The notes under the pieces are model-generated. The model saw only the letters and a list, made by a program, of their open reading frames with translations. It was not told where the DNA came from and ran no database searches. Of a stretch of DNA of 64,000 nt, positions 11,465 to 23,939 are shown one piece after another. Both the position numbers and the translations under genes were made by a program. This DNA is from Volvox africanus (taxonomy: Eukaryota; Chlorophyta; Chlorophyceae; Chlamydomonadales; Volvocaceae), in NCBI GenBank assembly GCA_030268105.1, contig BSDZ01000053.1:1-64000 (forward strand). The letters run 5' to 3'. Position 1 is the stretch's first letter. Every line of letters begins with the position of its first letter.

Positions 11465-11617
11465 GTAATCTCAGTGCACCGGCATTGCTTGCTGCGGCGA
11501 CTGAGACCGGCTTTCGTCCGGACCAGTTGGCGACTCTCATTGCCCAAACTACAGAGATCAGGACTCAGCTGGGCAAGTACTTGCTGAGTTTACTGAATCT
11601 TCTCAAGAGTACTGTCG
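11465..11617 (+). CDS. E4 predicted gag leader exon 2
   Basis: Begins after TCGCAG and continues the exon 1 frame (phase 1 into phase 1). It encodes an Ala/Leu/Thr-rich stretch with coiled-coil-like heptads and ends near GTCG|GTAGGC. The frame stays open past this point and overlaps the start of gag, so the 3' limit is uncertain. Confidence 0.42.
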
Positions 11618-11704
11618 GTAGGCTCACCGAATCGCTTTGTACTCTTGCCTTTGCGATAGAAGTCGGCTTCTATTACGCAAACCTAGGGTATCGTTTCGTG
11701 CTCC

Positions 11705-12940
11705 ATGTCCGCGGAACACGACGATACGCCGCACACTAGCCTAGCTAGCCAACCCGATTTTGTTGTGGCTGCTAGAGCGCCGGATAGAGGTCTTGAGACT
11801 GTTGGCACGCTAGCCACTCAAGAGCCCCTTTTCCTTCAGACCCCTGCTCACTTAATTGTGCCACATTCAGCAGTGAACACGAATATGGACAACACTGCTG
11901 GACCAAGGGTTCTGCCATTACCTCAAGCTCGAGGGCATGATGACATCCCTGAGGTGATGAGATTGTCGATTCCCGTTCCTAGGCTCAATATTTCGCTGAC
12001 CGACAAGACACCAGGGCATAGCATAGCCGATGCAACTCGTGCGTACGTGCGTGACGCTAAAAAGTATCTCCAGGCTGTTCATGGTGGCGATAATGACGGT
12101 ATCAGGTGTCTCTTCGTTGGTAACACCCTCGAGGGCTCAGCGAAGGACTGGTATCGCAATTGGACCAACGCCCGGGGCAACTATACTTTTGACGAGTTGG
12201 TCGCCGCTTTGCTCGCACGATTCGCTACTGAGGTTCAAGCACGCGATGTGGAAGCTCGTAAGGTTTTGGCAGCCGGTAGCTACCACATGCGTCGGGATGA
12301 AAATGTACCTGCGTACCAGTCACGCTTCGAAGCACTTGTGACTCCCATTGCTGACCTCACTGAATCCGAGCGTGTCTTTTGGTTTAGGCGAGGCCTGACG
12401 AAACTTTTGGCTAAATGGTGCGCTACTGACTTGGTTGGGGCGCAGATCAAGTCGTATGATGCTTTCGTCGCTTTTGCTAAGGGCACGGAGATACGACTCC
12501 TTGCCGGTGAGGAAGAAGTCAAGTCTGCCCCTCGTGCAAATGCCGTGCAAGTGCAGGATCCGCTTGGGGAAGCCGTAGCTCTTGACCAGGACTTCAGAGC
12601 GACCCGCCCCACGCCTACTGCCGCGACGCGACGCAGCAACCGGCAACGCCAGGCGCGCGGGGGCGCTAGCTCGGGTGTCCGTGGGTCAGGAGGAGCAGGT
12701 CCGAGCTCGGACCCGGCTAAAAACAGGAAGCGTGGTGGTGCGCCGTCGACGGCAGCCGCACAGCGTTCCGACCCCAATGCGAAGCGGACTCGCACGGACG
12801 ACACATATATGCCAAAATGGAATTGCAATCGTTCCGAATTCGAGCGTCGGAAATTGGCCAACGTTTGTCTACGGTGTGCGGAGAGCCATTCCACTAAGGA
12901 TTGCCCACTAATGCCGCCGTTTGTACCTCAGCCGAAATAG
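11705..12940 (+). CDS. gag: E4 Gag (capsid and nucleocapsid)
   Basis: A 411-codon ORF very similar to E1 Gag. Order: Ser/Thr/Pro-containing N-terminus; capsid-like retrotransposon gag domain (roughly residues 100-260, with 'WTNARGNYTFDELV' and 'YQSRFEALVTPIADL'); basic Arg/Gly/Ser-rich linker (about 290-360); and one zinc knuckle C-x2-C-x3-H-x4-C near residue 390. It would form the virus-like particle and bind element RNA. It ends in a UAG that is in frame with pol. The ATG is the first in frame, just after an in-frame TAG; if the predicted intron is real, translation would start further upstream. Confidence 0.9.
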   Translation: MSAEHDDTPHTSLASQPDFVVAARAPDRGLETVGTLATQEPLFLQTPAHLIVPHSAVNTNMDNTAGPRVLPLPQARGHDDIPEVMRLSIPVPRLNISLTDKTPGHSIADATRAYVRDAKKYLQAVHGGDNDGIRCLFVGNTLEGSAKDWYRNWTNARGNYTFDELVAALLARFATEVQARDVEARKVLAAGSYHMRRDENVPAYQSRFEALVTPIADLTESERVFWFRRGLTKLLAKWCATDLVGAQIKSYDAFVAFAKGTEIRLLAGEEEVKSAPRANAVQVQDPLGEAVALDQDFRATRPTPTAATRRSNRQRQARGGASSGVRGSGGAGPSSDPAKNRKRGGAPSTAAAQRSDPNAKRTRTDDTYMPKWNCNRSEFERRKLANVCLRCAESHSTKDCPLMPPFVPQPK

Positions 12941-12979
12941 GGGCTTGCCCGGGTTCCTGCGGAGGGGGCACCACCTGGG
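12938..12979 (+). promoter_or_regulatory. E4 gag-pol UAG readthrough signal (predicted)
   Basis: TAG at 12938-12940, 7-nt spacer, then CCCGGGT (12948-12954) able to pair with ACCTGGG (12973-12979), with one G-U pair. Same as in E1; see E1. Confidence 0.6.
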
Positions 12980-13924
12980 ATTTCTGAACTAACGCGTGGT
13001 CGGTGGTCATCCTTACGGCCAGCCGTTAAGGCATTGTTGCCTTGTGTACTTGGACACATCGAGCGAGTCATTGCGCGACGCATCACGCTTGACGGACGCA
13101 CGGGACTTCTCTGCTTCGACCCGTTGTGTAATTTGTTTACACCTCGCCGTCCCCTGTCGTCTATCGATCTGTCTAACCACGTGGTTTTGTTCATCCCCTC
13201 ATCTCTGCGTGAGATGTCGGAACAGTTGGCCATATACAGGAGGTGTAGGCGTCAATATCCAGGCACCGCCGCATGTGTTTTACTCCCCGCTTTCTGTCAG
13301 CGCAAGGCAGAGGCATCGTTAAGGGGTATGCGGCATGTCCACCGGTTCGAGCCGGGCACCGTTTTGTTTAATGGTGTGGATCGGGAGGGTACGCTGGCTC
13401 CGTGGCCATGCCTATCCTACTCGGTTGACGTTTGGTACGAAGCTCCTGACGGGGGTGCCGTTGGTTACGGACCCGCCCTAAGTGCACTGACGTTGTCTGC
13501 TGGGCAGTCGCTCGTAGATAACCGTGTCCCTGTGGTTCAGATCGGTTTGAATGGCCGTACTCTGAAGGCACTTGTTGACACCGGTGCCAGCGACGACTTC
13601 ATCTCTGTCGCAGAGGTGAATGCGCTGGGGTTGTCCCCAGAGTCGTCTGATTGTCCACAGGTTACCCTTGCTGACGGGGGTAAGCATCCCATGGTGGGCA
13701 GGATTACCCTTAGCCTATCGATAGGCCCTTTGCGTGTTGTGACCCGGCCGTACGTGCTGCAGGGCTTAGCAGAGACTGCACCGTACATAATGGGGTTGTC
13801 GACATTACGGCAGTACCGCGAGCGCATCGACATGGAGACCGCAACCCTGCATATGTGCAAGGGTACTCTGTCGATTAAGGTACCTTTCCTGTCGTCCTGT
13901 AAGCTATATCTCTCTTCGTCTTGA
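12941..13924 (+). pseudogene. pol: E4 Pol, truncated after protease
   Basis: The frame continues from the gag UAG with no other stop until the deletion junction. It holds a domain of about 180 residues that is also in E1 and E2, then an aspartic protease with '[12 protein letters not shown]' (catalytic Asp) and '[15 protein letters not shown]'. The reading runs into 3' LTR sequence at about 13896 and stops at 13922-13924. All polymerase and integrase domains are missing. Confidence 0.88.
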
Positions 13925-14047
13925 AGTCTTCCGCTGTCTCTGTTTGCTCTCACTTGCTTTGCTGTACTTGCAAGTGCTCGCGCATCTGTGTCGAAAGTCT
14001 CCAGACGTGCAGATACTTATGGGCAAACGCGAACGAGAGGTACAACA
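13897..14047 (+). repeat. E4 3' LTR remnant
   Basis: The last 151 bp of the LTR, from 'ctgtaagctatatctctcttcg' to GTACAACA. The upstream 670 bp or so and the polypurine tract are deleted. Confidence 0.9.
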
Positions 14048-14519
14048 CAATGAATGGCCAAGTATCAATGAATGGCCAACTAACCACTGTGGTTATAGCA
14101 CTTCTCACACCTATGTGTCGATCATGCCAGCATGGAAGTAATGGTATAACCAAACAGTAAATAATAGTACTTAACATGTCATGCCATTTTAATGCTCGTC
14201 AACTATGTTTGCCGGCTGGATCCAAACATTTGTTAGTTGGCGCATTAATGATGCAGCTGGCAACGCAAGACAAGGAATCCCAATTGCATGGATTCCACAA
14301 TGCACAACTAGCGAAATATATACAGATGTATTTATTGACAGCATTGCATATTTTACGTGTGCTTATCACCTTGTTAGGTCGCAGCAACCAACACATTGAT
14401 GATAATCAATCCGTAATACAACAGCAGCCATCACCAGGTGTTGGTGGCTAGGGTGCAGAGTAAAACTGTGTCTGGAAGGCCAGTTGCCTACCATTGTAGG
14501 CCCCCTGCCTCAGAGATCC

Positions 14520-14789
14520 ATTGCGTGATTGCGTGATTGTGTGATTGTGTGATTGCGTGATTGCGAGATTGCGTGATTGGGTGATTGCGTGATTGCGTAA
14601 TTGCGTTGTTGCGTTGTTGCGTGAGTGCGTTGTTGCGTTGTTGCGTTGTTGTGTTGTTGCGTTGCTGTGTTGTTGCGTTGTTGCGTTGTTGTGTTGTTGC
14701 GTTGCTGTGTTGTTGCGTTGCTGTGTTGTTGCGTTGTTGCGTTGTTGTGTTGTTGCGTTGCTGTGTTGTTGCGTTGTTGCGTTGTTGCG
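14520..14789 (+). repeat. 8-bp minisatellite, unit 6
   Basis: 270 bp, among the longest. A 'gtgattGggtgattg' variant is shared with units 7 and 8. Confidence 0.94.
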
Positions 14790-14843
14790 TGCGTGAGTCC
14801 GTATGTGGTTGTGGTGCGGCCCTTTACGCCCTCGTCGTCGTTG

Positions 14844-14914
14844 GCACCAGTGGTATAGTGGTAGCATAGGTCCTTGCCACGGACCAGACCCGAGTTCGAT
14901 TGTCGGCTGGTGCA
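14844..14914 (+). tRNA. tRNA-Gly(GCC), T-stem mismatch (unit 6)
   Basis: Same as unit 1 (GTCGG form). Confidence 0.85.
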
Positions 14915-15449
14915 TCAGACCGTCAGGAACGCAGTCTGCCTCGGAGAGAGACCTATCTAAGACCTATCTGTAGGGACGCTGCAAGGGAGGTGGAATATAT
15001 TCGCACACCTACACCCTATTCGTGATACAGCCTGCACGGAACTCCAGTGCACCTGTCGGCAAAACTGAGAGCAAGAACCCAGTGTGCTGTGGGTTGTGGG
15101 GTGTGGGATGGAGCTTGTGTGAGACAGGGAGACACTGCTGCATAGTAGAAATACTGGGCAGGGGGACTTATTGCTGGTCAATAGCTACTATAAAGGTGAG
15201 CGGGAAAACATGTTGATTGGAGTTGAGGAAAGGGCCATCAATGGTGGCTTATTACACTCCTCAACCTTGTGTAGAAAGGTCAACACCTGTCCATACCTTT
15301 GGTGAGGCATTTAACAGCAGCAACCTACAGATGGGAGCAGGTAGAACTCATACCACACACACTTGACTTTCATTTAGCATTGCTGCTGTTTAATAGGTAG
15401 GATGGGATACATGCTGGCATGGCCATGCATGCATGCAGGCCGTGGCAGA

Positions 15450-15613
15450 TGTTGTATCCCTCTTCGCTGCTCATGCACTTATCTGCACGTCTTAACGTTA
15501 AGTGCCACGTGCCGAATGCTCACAAGACAGACCAAAACATCCAGACGCGATATCAGGGGCAGCGGAAGTCTTCAGGAGCGAAAAGGCTACCACTTACAGT
15601 CAAAAAGGTGCGA

Positions 15614-15648
<35 letters not shown>

Positions 15649-16345
15649 GCTATCAGAACCGACACCAGGCGATCATCATCTAACCGGCTCTCAATGCTCA
15701 GGCTTGGCTCGGGCCAATCACAGTGTAATATAGTTCAGTATGATAATATTGACGATAATCCGATAAGAGCTCGGTAAAAGCGTATGCTATCCGGCCGTTC
15801 TCGCACGTAATCTTCTTGTGATACCGATACACGGTACATATCACACCAGATCGTCCATCCACAAGTGTGATAAGCCCTAGCAGACGTATCAACGATATTC
15901 TATTCGCATGCAGTATATTTATCATACACAAGCCTTCCCGGCATTTGTTCAATGTGAATGGCCAAGTATCAATGAATGGCCAAGTATCAATGAATGGCCA
16001 ACTAACCACTGTGGTTATAGCACTTCTCACACCTATGTGTCGATCATGCCAGCATGGAAGTAATGGTATAACCAAACAGTAAATAATAGTACTTAACATG
16101 TCATGCCATTTTAATGCTCGTCAACTATGTTTGCCGGCTGGATCCAAACATTTGTTAGTTGGCGCATTAATGATGCAGCTGGCAACGCAAGACAAGGAAT
16201 CCCAATTGCATGGATTCCACAATGCACAACTAGCGAAATATATACAGATGTATTTATTGACAGCATTGCATATTTTACGTGTGCTTATCACCTTGTTAGG
16301 TCGCAGCAACCAACACATTGATGATAATCAATCCGTAATACAACA
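15450..16345 (-). mobile_element. Solo LTR, unit 7
   Basis: 896-bp copy with one of the shortest (GT)n tracts (15618-15645, 14 repeats). Confidence 0.83.
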
Positions 16346-16441
16346 GCAGCCATCACCAGGTGTTGGTGGCTAGGGTGCAGAGTAAAACTGTGTCTGGAAG
16401 GCCAGTTGCCTACCATTGTAGGCCCCCTGCCTCAGAGATCC

Positions 16442-16711
16442 ATTGCGTGATTGCGTGATTGTGTGATTGTGTGATTGCGTGATTGCGAGATTGCGTGATT
16501 GGGTGATTGCGTGATTGCGTAATTGCGTTGTTGCGTTGTTGCGTGAGTGCGTTGTTGCGTTGTTGCGTTGTTGTGTTGTTGCGTTGCTGTGTTGTTGCGT
16601 TGTTGCGTTGTTGTGTTGTTGCGTTGCTGTGTTGTTGCGTTGCTGTGTTGTTGCGTTGTTGCGTTGTTGTGTTGTTGCGTTGCTGTGTTGTTGCGTTGTT
16701 GCGTTGTTGCG
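16442..16711 (+). repeat. 8-bp minisatellite, unit 7
   Basis: 270 bp, same variant as unit 6. Confidence 0.94.
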
Positions 16712-16765
16712 TGCGTGAGTCCGTATGTGGTTGTGGTGCGGCCCTTTTCGCCCTCGTCGTCGTTG

Positions 16766-16836
16766 GCACCAGTGGTATAGTGGTAGCATAGGTCCTTGCC
16801 ACGGACCAGACCCGAGTTCGATTGTCGGCTGGTGCA
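16766..16836 (+). tRNA. tRNA-Gly(GCC), T-stem mismatch (unit 7)
   Basis: Same as unit 1 (GTCGG form). The upstream flank has 'cccttTtcgcc', shared with unit 8. Confidence 0.85.
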
Positions 16837-17371
16837 TCAGACCGTCAGGAACGCAGTCTGCCTCGGAGAGAGACCTATCTAAGACCTATCTGTAGGGACG
16901 CTGCAAGGGAGGTGGAATATATTCGCACACCTACACCCTATTCGTGATACAGCCTGCACGGAACTCCAGTGCACCTGTCGGCAAAACTGAGAGCAAGAAC
17001 CCAGTGTGCTGTGGGTTGTGGGGTGTGGGATGGAGCTTGTGTGAGACAGGGAGACACTGCTGCATAGTAGAAATACTGGGCAGGGGGACTTATTGCTGGT
17101 CAATAGCTACTATAAAGGTGAGCGGGAAAACATGTTGATTGGAGTTGAGGAAAGGGCCATCAATGGTGGCTTATTACACTCCTCAACCTTGTGTAGAAAG
17201 GTCAACACCTGTCCATACCTTTGGTGAGGCATTTAACAGCAGCAACCTACAGATGGGAGCAGGTAGAACTCATACCACACACACTTGACTTTCATTTAGC
17301 ATTGCTGCTGTTTAATAGGTAGGATGGGATACATGCTGGCATGGCCATGCATGCATGCAGGCCGTGGCAGA

Positions 17372-18265
17372 TGTTGTATCCCTCTTCGCTGCTCATGCAC
17401 TTATCTGCACGTCTTAACGTTAAGTGCCACGTGCCGAATGCTCACAAGACAGACCAAAACATCCAGACGCGATATCAGGGGCAGCGGAAGTCTTCAGGAG
17501 CGAAAAGGCTACCACTTACAGTCAAAAAGGTGCGATGCAGTGTGTGTGTGTGTGTGTGTGTGTGTTTGGCTATCAGAACCGACACCAGGCGATCATCATC
17601 TAACCGGCTCTCAATGCTCAGGCTTGGCTCGGGCCAATCACAGTGTAATATAGTTCAGTATGATAATATTGACGATAATCCGATAAGAGCTCGGTAAAAG
17701 CGTATGCTATCCGGCCGTTCTCGCACGTAATCTTCTTGTGATACCGATACACGGTACATATCACACCAGATCGTCCATCCACAAGTGTGATAAGCCCTAG
17801 CAGACGTATCAACGATATTCTATTCGCATGCAGTATATTTATCATACACAAGCCTTCCCGGCATTTGTTCAATGTGAATGGCCAAGTATGAATGAATGGC
17901 CAAGTATCAATGAATGGCCAACTAACCACTGTGGTTATAGCACTTCTCACACCTATGTGTCGATCATGCCAGCATGGAAGTAATGGTATAACCAAACAGT
18001 AAATAATAGTACTTAACATGTCATGCCATTTTAATGCTCGTCAACTATGTTTGCCGGCTGGATCCAAACATTTGTTAGTTGGCGCATTAATGATGCAGCT
18101 GGCAACGCAAGACAAGGAATCCCAATTGCATGGATTCCACAATGCACAACTAGCGAAATATATACAGATGTATTTATTGACAGCATTGCATATTTTACGT
18201 GTGCTTATCACCTTGTTAGGTCGCAGCAACCAACACATTGATGATAATCAATCCGTAATACAACA
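17372..18265 (-). mobile_element. Solo LTR, unit 8
   Basis: 894-bp copy with a short (GT)n tract; carries a private C to G change in the 18-bp repeat ('aagtatGaatg'). Confidence 0.83.
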
Positions 18266-18361
18266 GCAGCCATCACCAGGTGTTGGTGGCTAGGGTGCAG
18301 AGTAAAACTGTGTCTGGAAGGCCAGTTGCCTACCATTGTAGGCCCCCTGCCTCAGAGATCC

Positions 18362-18631
18362 ATTGCGTGATTGCGTGATTGTGTGATTGTGTGATTGCGT
18401 GATTGCGAGATTGCGTGATTGGGTGATTGCGTGATTGCGTAATTGCGTTGTTGCGTTGTTGCGTGAGTGCGTTGTTGCGTTGTTGCGTTGTTGTGTTGTT
18501 GCGTTGCTGTGTTGTTACGTTGTTGCGTTGTTGTGTTGTTGCGTTGCTGTGTTGTTGCGTTGCTGTGTTGTTGCGTTGTTGCGTTGTTGTGTTGTTGCGT
18601 TGCTGTGTTGTTGCGTTGTTGCGTTGTTGCG
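18362..18631 (+). repeat. 8-bp minisatellite, unit 8
   Basis: 270 bp; one TTGTTACG unit. Confidence 0.94.
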
Positions 18632-18685
18632 TGCGTGAGTCCGTATGTGGTTGTGGTGCGGCCCTTTTCGCCCTCGTCGTCGTTG

Positions 18686-18756
18686 GCACCAGTGGTATAG
18701 TGGTAGCATAGGTCCTTGCCACGGACCAGACCCGAGTTCGATTGTCGGCTGGTGCA
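18686..18756 (+). tRNA. tRNA-Gly(GCC), T-stem mismatch (unit 8)
   Basis: Same as unit 1 (GTCGG form). Confidence 0.85.
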
Positions 18757-19291
18757 TCAGACCGTCAGGAACGCAGTCTGCCTCGGAGAGAGACCTATCT
18801 AAGACCTATCTGTAGGGACGCTGCAAGGGAGGTGGAATATATTCGCACACCTACACCCTATTCGTGATACAGCCTGCACGGAACTCCAGTGCACCTGTCG
18901 GCAAAACTGAGAGCAAGAACCCAGTGTGCTGTGGGTTGTGGGGTGTGGGATGGAGCTTGTGTGAGACAGGGAGACACTGCTGCATAGTAGAAATACTGGG
19001 CAGGGGGACTTATTGCTGGTCAATAGCTACTATAAAGGTGAGCGGGAAAACATGTTGATTGGAGTTGAGGAAAGGGCCATCAATGGTGGCTTATTACACT
19101 CCTCAACCTTGTGTAGAAAGGTCAACACCTGTCCATACCTTTGGTGAGGCATTTAACAGCAGCAACCTACAGATGGGAGCAGGTAGAACTCATACACACA
19201 CACTTTGACTTTCATTTAGCATTGCTGCTGTTTAATAGGTAGGATGGGATACATGCTGGCATGGCCATGCATGCATGCAGGCCGTGGCAGA

Positions 19292-20185
19292 TGTTGTATC
19301 CCTCTTCGCTGCTCATGCACTTATCTGCACGTCTTAACGTTAAGTGCCACGTGCCGAATGCTCACAAGACAGACCAAAACATCCAGACGCGATATCAGGG
19401 GCAGCGGAAGTCTTCAGGAGCGAAAAGGCTACCACTTACAGTCAAAAAGGTGCGATGCAGTGTGTGTGTGTGTGTGTGTGTGTGTTTGGCTATCAGAACC
19501 GACACCAGGCGATCATCATCTAACCGGCTCTCAATGCTCAGGCTTGGCTCGGGCCAATCACAGTGTAATATAGTTCAGTATGATAATATTGACGATAATC
19601 CGATAAGAGCTCGGTAAAAGCGTATGCTATCCGGCCGTTCTCGCACGTAATCTTCTTGTGATACCAATACACGGTACATATCACACCAGATCGTCCATCC
19701 ACAAGTGTGATAAGCCCTAGCAGACGTATCAACGATATTCTATTCGCATGCAGTATATTTATCATACACAAGCCTTCCCGGCATTTGTTCAATGTGAATG
19801 GCCAAGTATCAATGAATGGCCAAGTATCAATGAATGGCCAACTAACCACTGTGGTTATAGCACTTCTCACACCTATGTGTCGATCATGCCAGCATGGAAG
19901 TAATGGTATAACCAAACAGTAAATAATAGTACTTAACATGTCATGCCATTTTAATGCTCGTCAACTATGTTTGCCGGCTGGATCCAAACATTTGTTAGTT
20001 GGCGCATTAATGATGCAGCTGGCAACGCAAGACAAGGAATCCCAATTGCATGGATTCCACAATGCACAACTAGCGAAATATATACAGATGTATTTATTGA
20101 CAGCATTGCATATTTTACGTGTGCTTATCACCTTGTTAGGTCGCAGCAACCAACACATTGATGATAATCAATCCGTAATACAACA
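19292..20185 (-). mobile_element. Solo LTR, unit 9
   Basis: 894-bp copy. The spacer just upstream has a private rearrangement in its CA-rich stretch ('catacacacacacttt'). Confidence 0.83.
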
Positions 20186-20281
20186 GCAGCCATCACCAGG
20201 TGTTGGTGGCTAGGGTGCAGAGTAAAACTGTGTCTGGAAGGCCAGTTGCCTACCATTGTAGGCCCCCTGCCTCAGAGATCC

Positions 20282-20503
20282 ATTGCGTGATTGCGTGATT
20301 GTGTGATTGTGTGATTGCGTGATTGCGAGATTGCGTGATTGCGTGATTGCGTGATTGCGTAATTGCGTTGTTGCGTGAGTGCGTTGTTGCGTTGTTGCGT
20401 TGTTGCGTTGTTGTGTTGTTGTGTTGTTGCGTTGCTGTGTTGTTGCGTTGTTGCGTTGTTGTGTTGTTGCGTTGCTGTGTTGTTGCGTTGTTGCGTTGTT
20501 GCG
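20282..20503 (+). repeat. 8-bp minisatellite, unit 9
   Basis: 222 bp, same structure. Confidence 0.94.
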
Positions 20504-20557
20504 TGCGTGAGTCCGTATGTGGTTGTGGTGCGGCCCTTTACGCCCTCGTCGTCGTTG

Positions 20558-20628
20558 GCACCAGTGGTATAGTGGTAGCATAGGTCCTTGCCACGGACCA
20601 GACCCGAGTTCGATTGTCGGCTGGTGCA
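20558..20628 (+). tRNA. tRNA-Gly(GCC), T-stem mismatch (unit 9)
   Basis: Same as unit 1 (GTCGG form). Confidence 0.85.
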
Positions 20629-21163
20629 TCAGACCGTCAGGAACGCAGTCTGCCTCGGAGAGAGACCTATCTAAGACCTATCTGTAGGGACGCTGCAAGG
20701 GAGGTGGAATATATTCGCACACCTACACCCTATTCGTGATACAGCCTGCACGGAACTCCAGTGCACCTGTCGGCAAAACTGAGAGCAAGAACCCAGTGTG
20801 CTGTGGGTTGTGGGGTGTGGGATGGAGCTTGTGTGAGACAGGGAGACACTGCTGCATAGTAGAAATACTGGGCAGGGGGACTTATTGCTGGTCAATAGCT
20901 ACTATAAAGGTGAGCGGGAAAACATGTTGATTGGAGTTGAGGAAAGGGCCATCAATGGTGGCTTATTACACTCCTCAACCTTGTGTAGAAAGGTCAACAC
21001 CTGTCCATACCTTTGGTGAGGCATTTAACAGCAGCAACCTACAGATGGGAGCAGGTAGAACTCATACCACACACACTTGACTTTCATTTAGCATTGCTGC
21101 TGTTTAATAGGTAGGATGGGATACATGCTGGCATGGCCATGCATGCATGCAGGCCGTGGCAGA

Positions 21164-21327
21164 TGTTGTATCCCTCTTCGCTGCTCATGCACTTATCTGC
21201 ACGTCTTAACGTTAAGTGCCACGTGCCGAATGCTCACAAGACAGACCAAAACATCCAGACGCGATATCAGGGGCAGCGGAAGTCTTCAGGAGCGAAAAGG
21301 CTACCACTTACAGTCAAAAAGGTGCGA

Positions 21328-21368
<41 letters not shown>

Positions 21369-22065
21369 GCTATCAGAACCGACACCAGGCGATCATCATC
21401 TAACCGGCTCTCAATGCTCAGGCTTGGCTCGGGCCAATCACAGTGTAATATAGTTCAGTATGATAATATTGACGATAATCCGATAAGAGCTCGGTAAAAG
21501 CGTATGCTATCCGGCCGTTCTCGCACGTAATCTTCTTGTGATACCGATACACGGTACATATCACACCAGATCGTCCATCCACAAGTGTGATAAGCCCTAG
21601 CAGACGTATCAACGATATTCTATTCGCATGCAGTATATTTATCATACACAAGCCTTCCCGGCATTTGTTCAATGTGAATGGCCAAGTATCAATGAATGGC
21701 CAAGTATCAATGAATGGCCAACTAACCACTGTGGTTATAGCACTTCTCACACCTATGTGTCGATCATGCCAGCATGGAAGTAATGGTATAACCAAACAGT
21801 AAATAATAGTACTTAACATGTCATGCCATTTTAATGCTCGTCAACTATGTTTGCCGGCTGGATCCAAACATTTGTTAGTTGGCGCATTAATGATGCAGCT
21901 GGCAACGCAAGACAAGGAATCCCAATTGCATGGATTCCACAATGCACAACTAGCGAAATATATACAGATGTATTTATTGACAGCATTGCATATTTTACGT
22001 GTGCTTATCACCTTGTTAGGTCGCAGCAACCAACACATTGATGATAATCAATCCGTAATACAACA
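21164..22065 (-). mobile_element. Solo LTR, unit 10
   Basis: 902-bp copy with the same ends and flanks as unit 1. Confidence 0.83.
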
Positions 22066-22161
22066 GCAGCCATCACCAGGTGTTGGTGGCTAGGGTGCAG
22101 AGTAAAACTGTGTCTGGAAGGCCAGTTGCCTACCATTGTAGGCCCCCTGCCTCAGAGATCC

Positions 22162-22375
22162 ATTGCGTGATTGCGTGATTGTGTGATTGTGTGATTGCGT
22201 GATTGCGAGATTGCGTGATTGCGTGATTGCGTGATTGCGTAATTGCGTTGTTGCGTTGTTGCGTGAGTGCGTTGTTGCGTTGTTGCGTTGTTGTGTTGTT
22301 GCGTTGCTGTGTTGTTGCGTTGTTGCGTTGTTGTGTTGTTGCGTTGCTGTGTTGTTGCGTTGTTGCGTTGTTGCG
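22162..22375 (+). repeat. 8-bp minisatellite, unit 10
   Basis: 214 bp, same structure. Confidence 0.94.
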
Positions 22376-22429
22376 TGCGTGAGTCCGTATGTGGTTGTGG
22401 TGCGGCCCTTTACGCCCTCGTCGTCGTTG

Positions 22430-22500
22430 GCACCAGTGGTATAGTGGTAGCATAGGTCCTTGCCACGGACCAGACCCGAGTTCGATTGTCGGCTGGTGCA
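22430..22500 (+). tRNA. tRNA-Gly(GCC), T-stem mismatch (unit 10)
   Basis: Same as unit 1 (GTCGG form). Confidence 0.85.
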
Positions 22501-23035
22501 TCAGACCGTCAGGAACGCAGTCTGCCTCGGAGAGAGACCTATCTAAGACCTATCTGTAGGGACGCTGCAAGGGAGGTGGAATATATTCGCACACCTACAC
22601 CCTATTCGTGATACAGCCTGCACGGAACTCCAGTGCACCTGTCGGCAAAACTGAGAGCAAGAACCCAGTGTGCTGTGGGTTGTGGGGTGTGGGATGGAGC
22701 TTGTGTGAGACAGGGAGACACTGCTGCATAGTAGAAATACTGGGCAGGGGGACTTATTGCTGGTCAATAGCTACTATAAAGGTGAGCGGGAAAACATGTT
22801 GATTGGAGTTGAGGAAAGGGCCATCAATGGTGGCTTATTACACTCCTCAACCTTGTGTAGAAAGGTCAACACCTGTCCATACCTTTGGTGAGGCATTTAA
22901 CAGCAGCAACCTACAGATGGGAGCAGGTAGAACTCATACCACACACACTTGACTTTCATTTAGCATTGCTGCTGTTTAATAGGTAGGATGGGATACATGC
23001 TGGCATGGCCATGCATGCATGCAGGCCGTGGCAGA

Positions 23036-23199
23036 TGTTGTATCCCTCTTCGCTGCTCATGCACTTATCTGCACGTCTTAACGTTAAGTGCCACGTGCCG
23101 AATGCTCACAAGACAGACCAAAACATCCAGACGCGATATCAGGGGCAGCGGAAGTCTTCAGGAGCGAAAAGGCTACCACTTACAGTCAAAAAGGTGCGA

Positions 23200-23242
<43 letters not shown>

Positions 23243-23939
23243 GCTATCAGAACCGACACCAGGCGATCATCATCTAACCGGCTCTCAATGCTCAGGCTTG
23301 GCTCGGGCCAATCACAGTGTAATATAGTTCAGTATGATAATATTGACGATAATCCGATAAGAGCTCGGTAAAAGCGTATGCTATCCGGCCGTTCTCGCAC
23401 GTAATCTTCTTGTGATACCGATACACGGTACATATCACACCAGATCGTCCATCCACAAGTGTGATAAGCCCTAGCAGACGTATCAACGATATTCTATTCG
23501 CATGCAGTATATTTATCATACACAAGCCTTCCCGGCATTTGTTCAATGTGAATGGCCAAGTATCAATGAATGGCCAAGTATCAATGAATGGCCAACTAAC
23601 CACTGTGGTTATAGCACTTCTCACACCTATGTGTCGATCATGCCAGCATGGAAGTAATGGTATAACCAAACAGTAAATAATAGTACTTAACATGTCATGC
23701 CATTTTAATGCTCGTCAACTATGTTTGCCGGCTGGATCCAAACATTTGTTAGTTGGCGCATTAATGATGCAGCTGGCAACGCAAGACAAGGAATCCCAAT
23801 TGCATGGATTCCACAATGCACAACTAGCGAAATATATACAGATGTATTTATTGACAGCATTGCATATTTTACGTGTGCTTATCACCTTGTTAGGTCGCAG
23901 CAACCAACACATTGATGATAATCAATCCGTAATACAACA
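23036..23939 (-). mobile_element. Solo LTR, unit 11
   Basis: 904-bp copy with the same ends and flanks as unit 1. Confidence 0.83.

Larger units (their letters stand above)
10415..14047 (+). mobile_element. E4: internally deleted Ty3/Gypsy LTR retrotransposon
   Basis: 3633-bp element of the E1 family, flanked by CAATG (10410-10414 and 14048-14052). It keeps an 824-bp 5' LTR, primer site, leader, complete gag and the protease part of pol. A deletion then joins pol at about 13895 to the last 151 bp of the 3' LTR. Reverse transcriptase, RNase H, integrase and chromodomain are gone. The first LTR base is C instead of T. With most of the 3' LTR missing it cannot transpose by the normal route. It differs from E1 at scattered sites. 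Confidence 0.93.
9884..14423 (-). mobile_element. Solo LTR, unit 6, interrupted by E4
   Basis: The left part (9884-10414) and right part (14053-14423) form one solo LTR split by E4. CAATG is present on both sides of E4, so this is a simple insertion into the 18-bp repeat. Confidence 0.83.

Noticed and set aside
10410..14052. Ty3-like targeting to Pol III start sites
   Set aside because: Insertions lie about 370 bp or more upstream of the tRNA, not next to its start.
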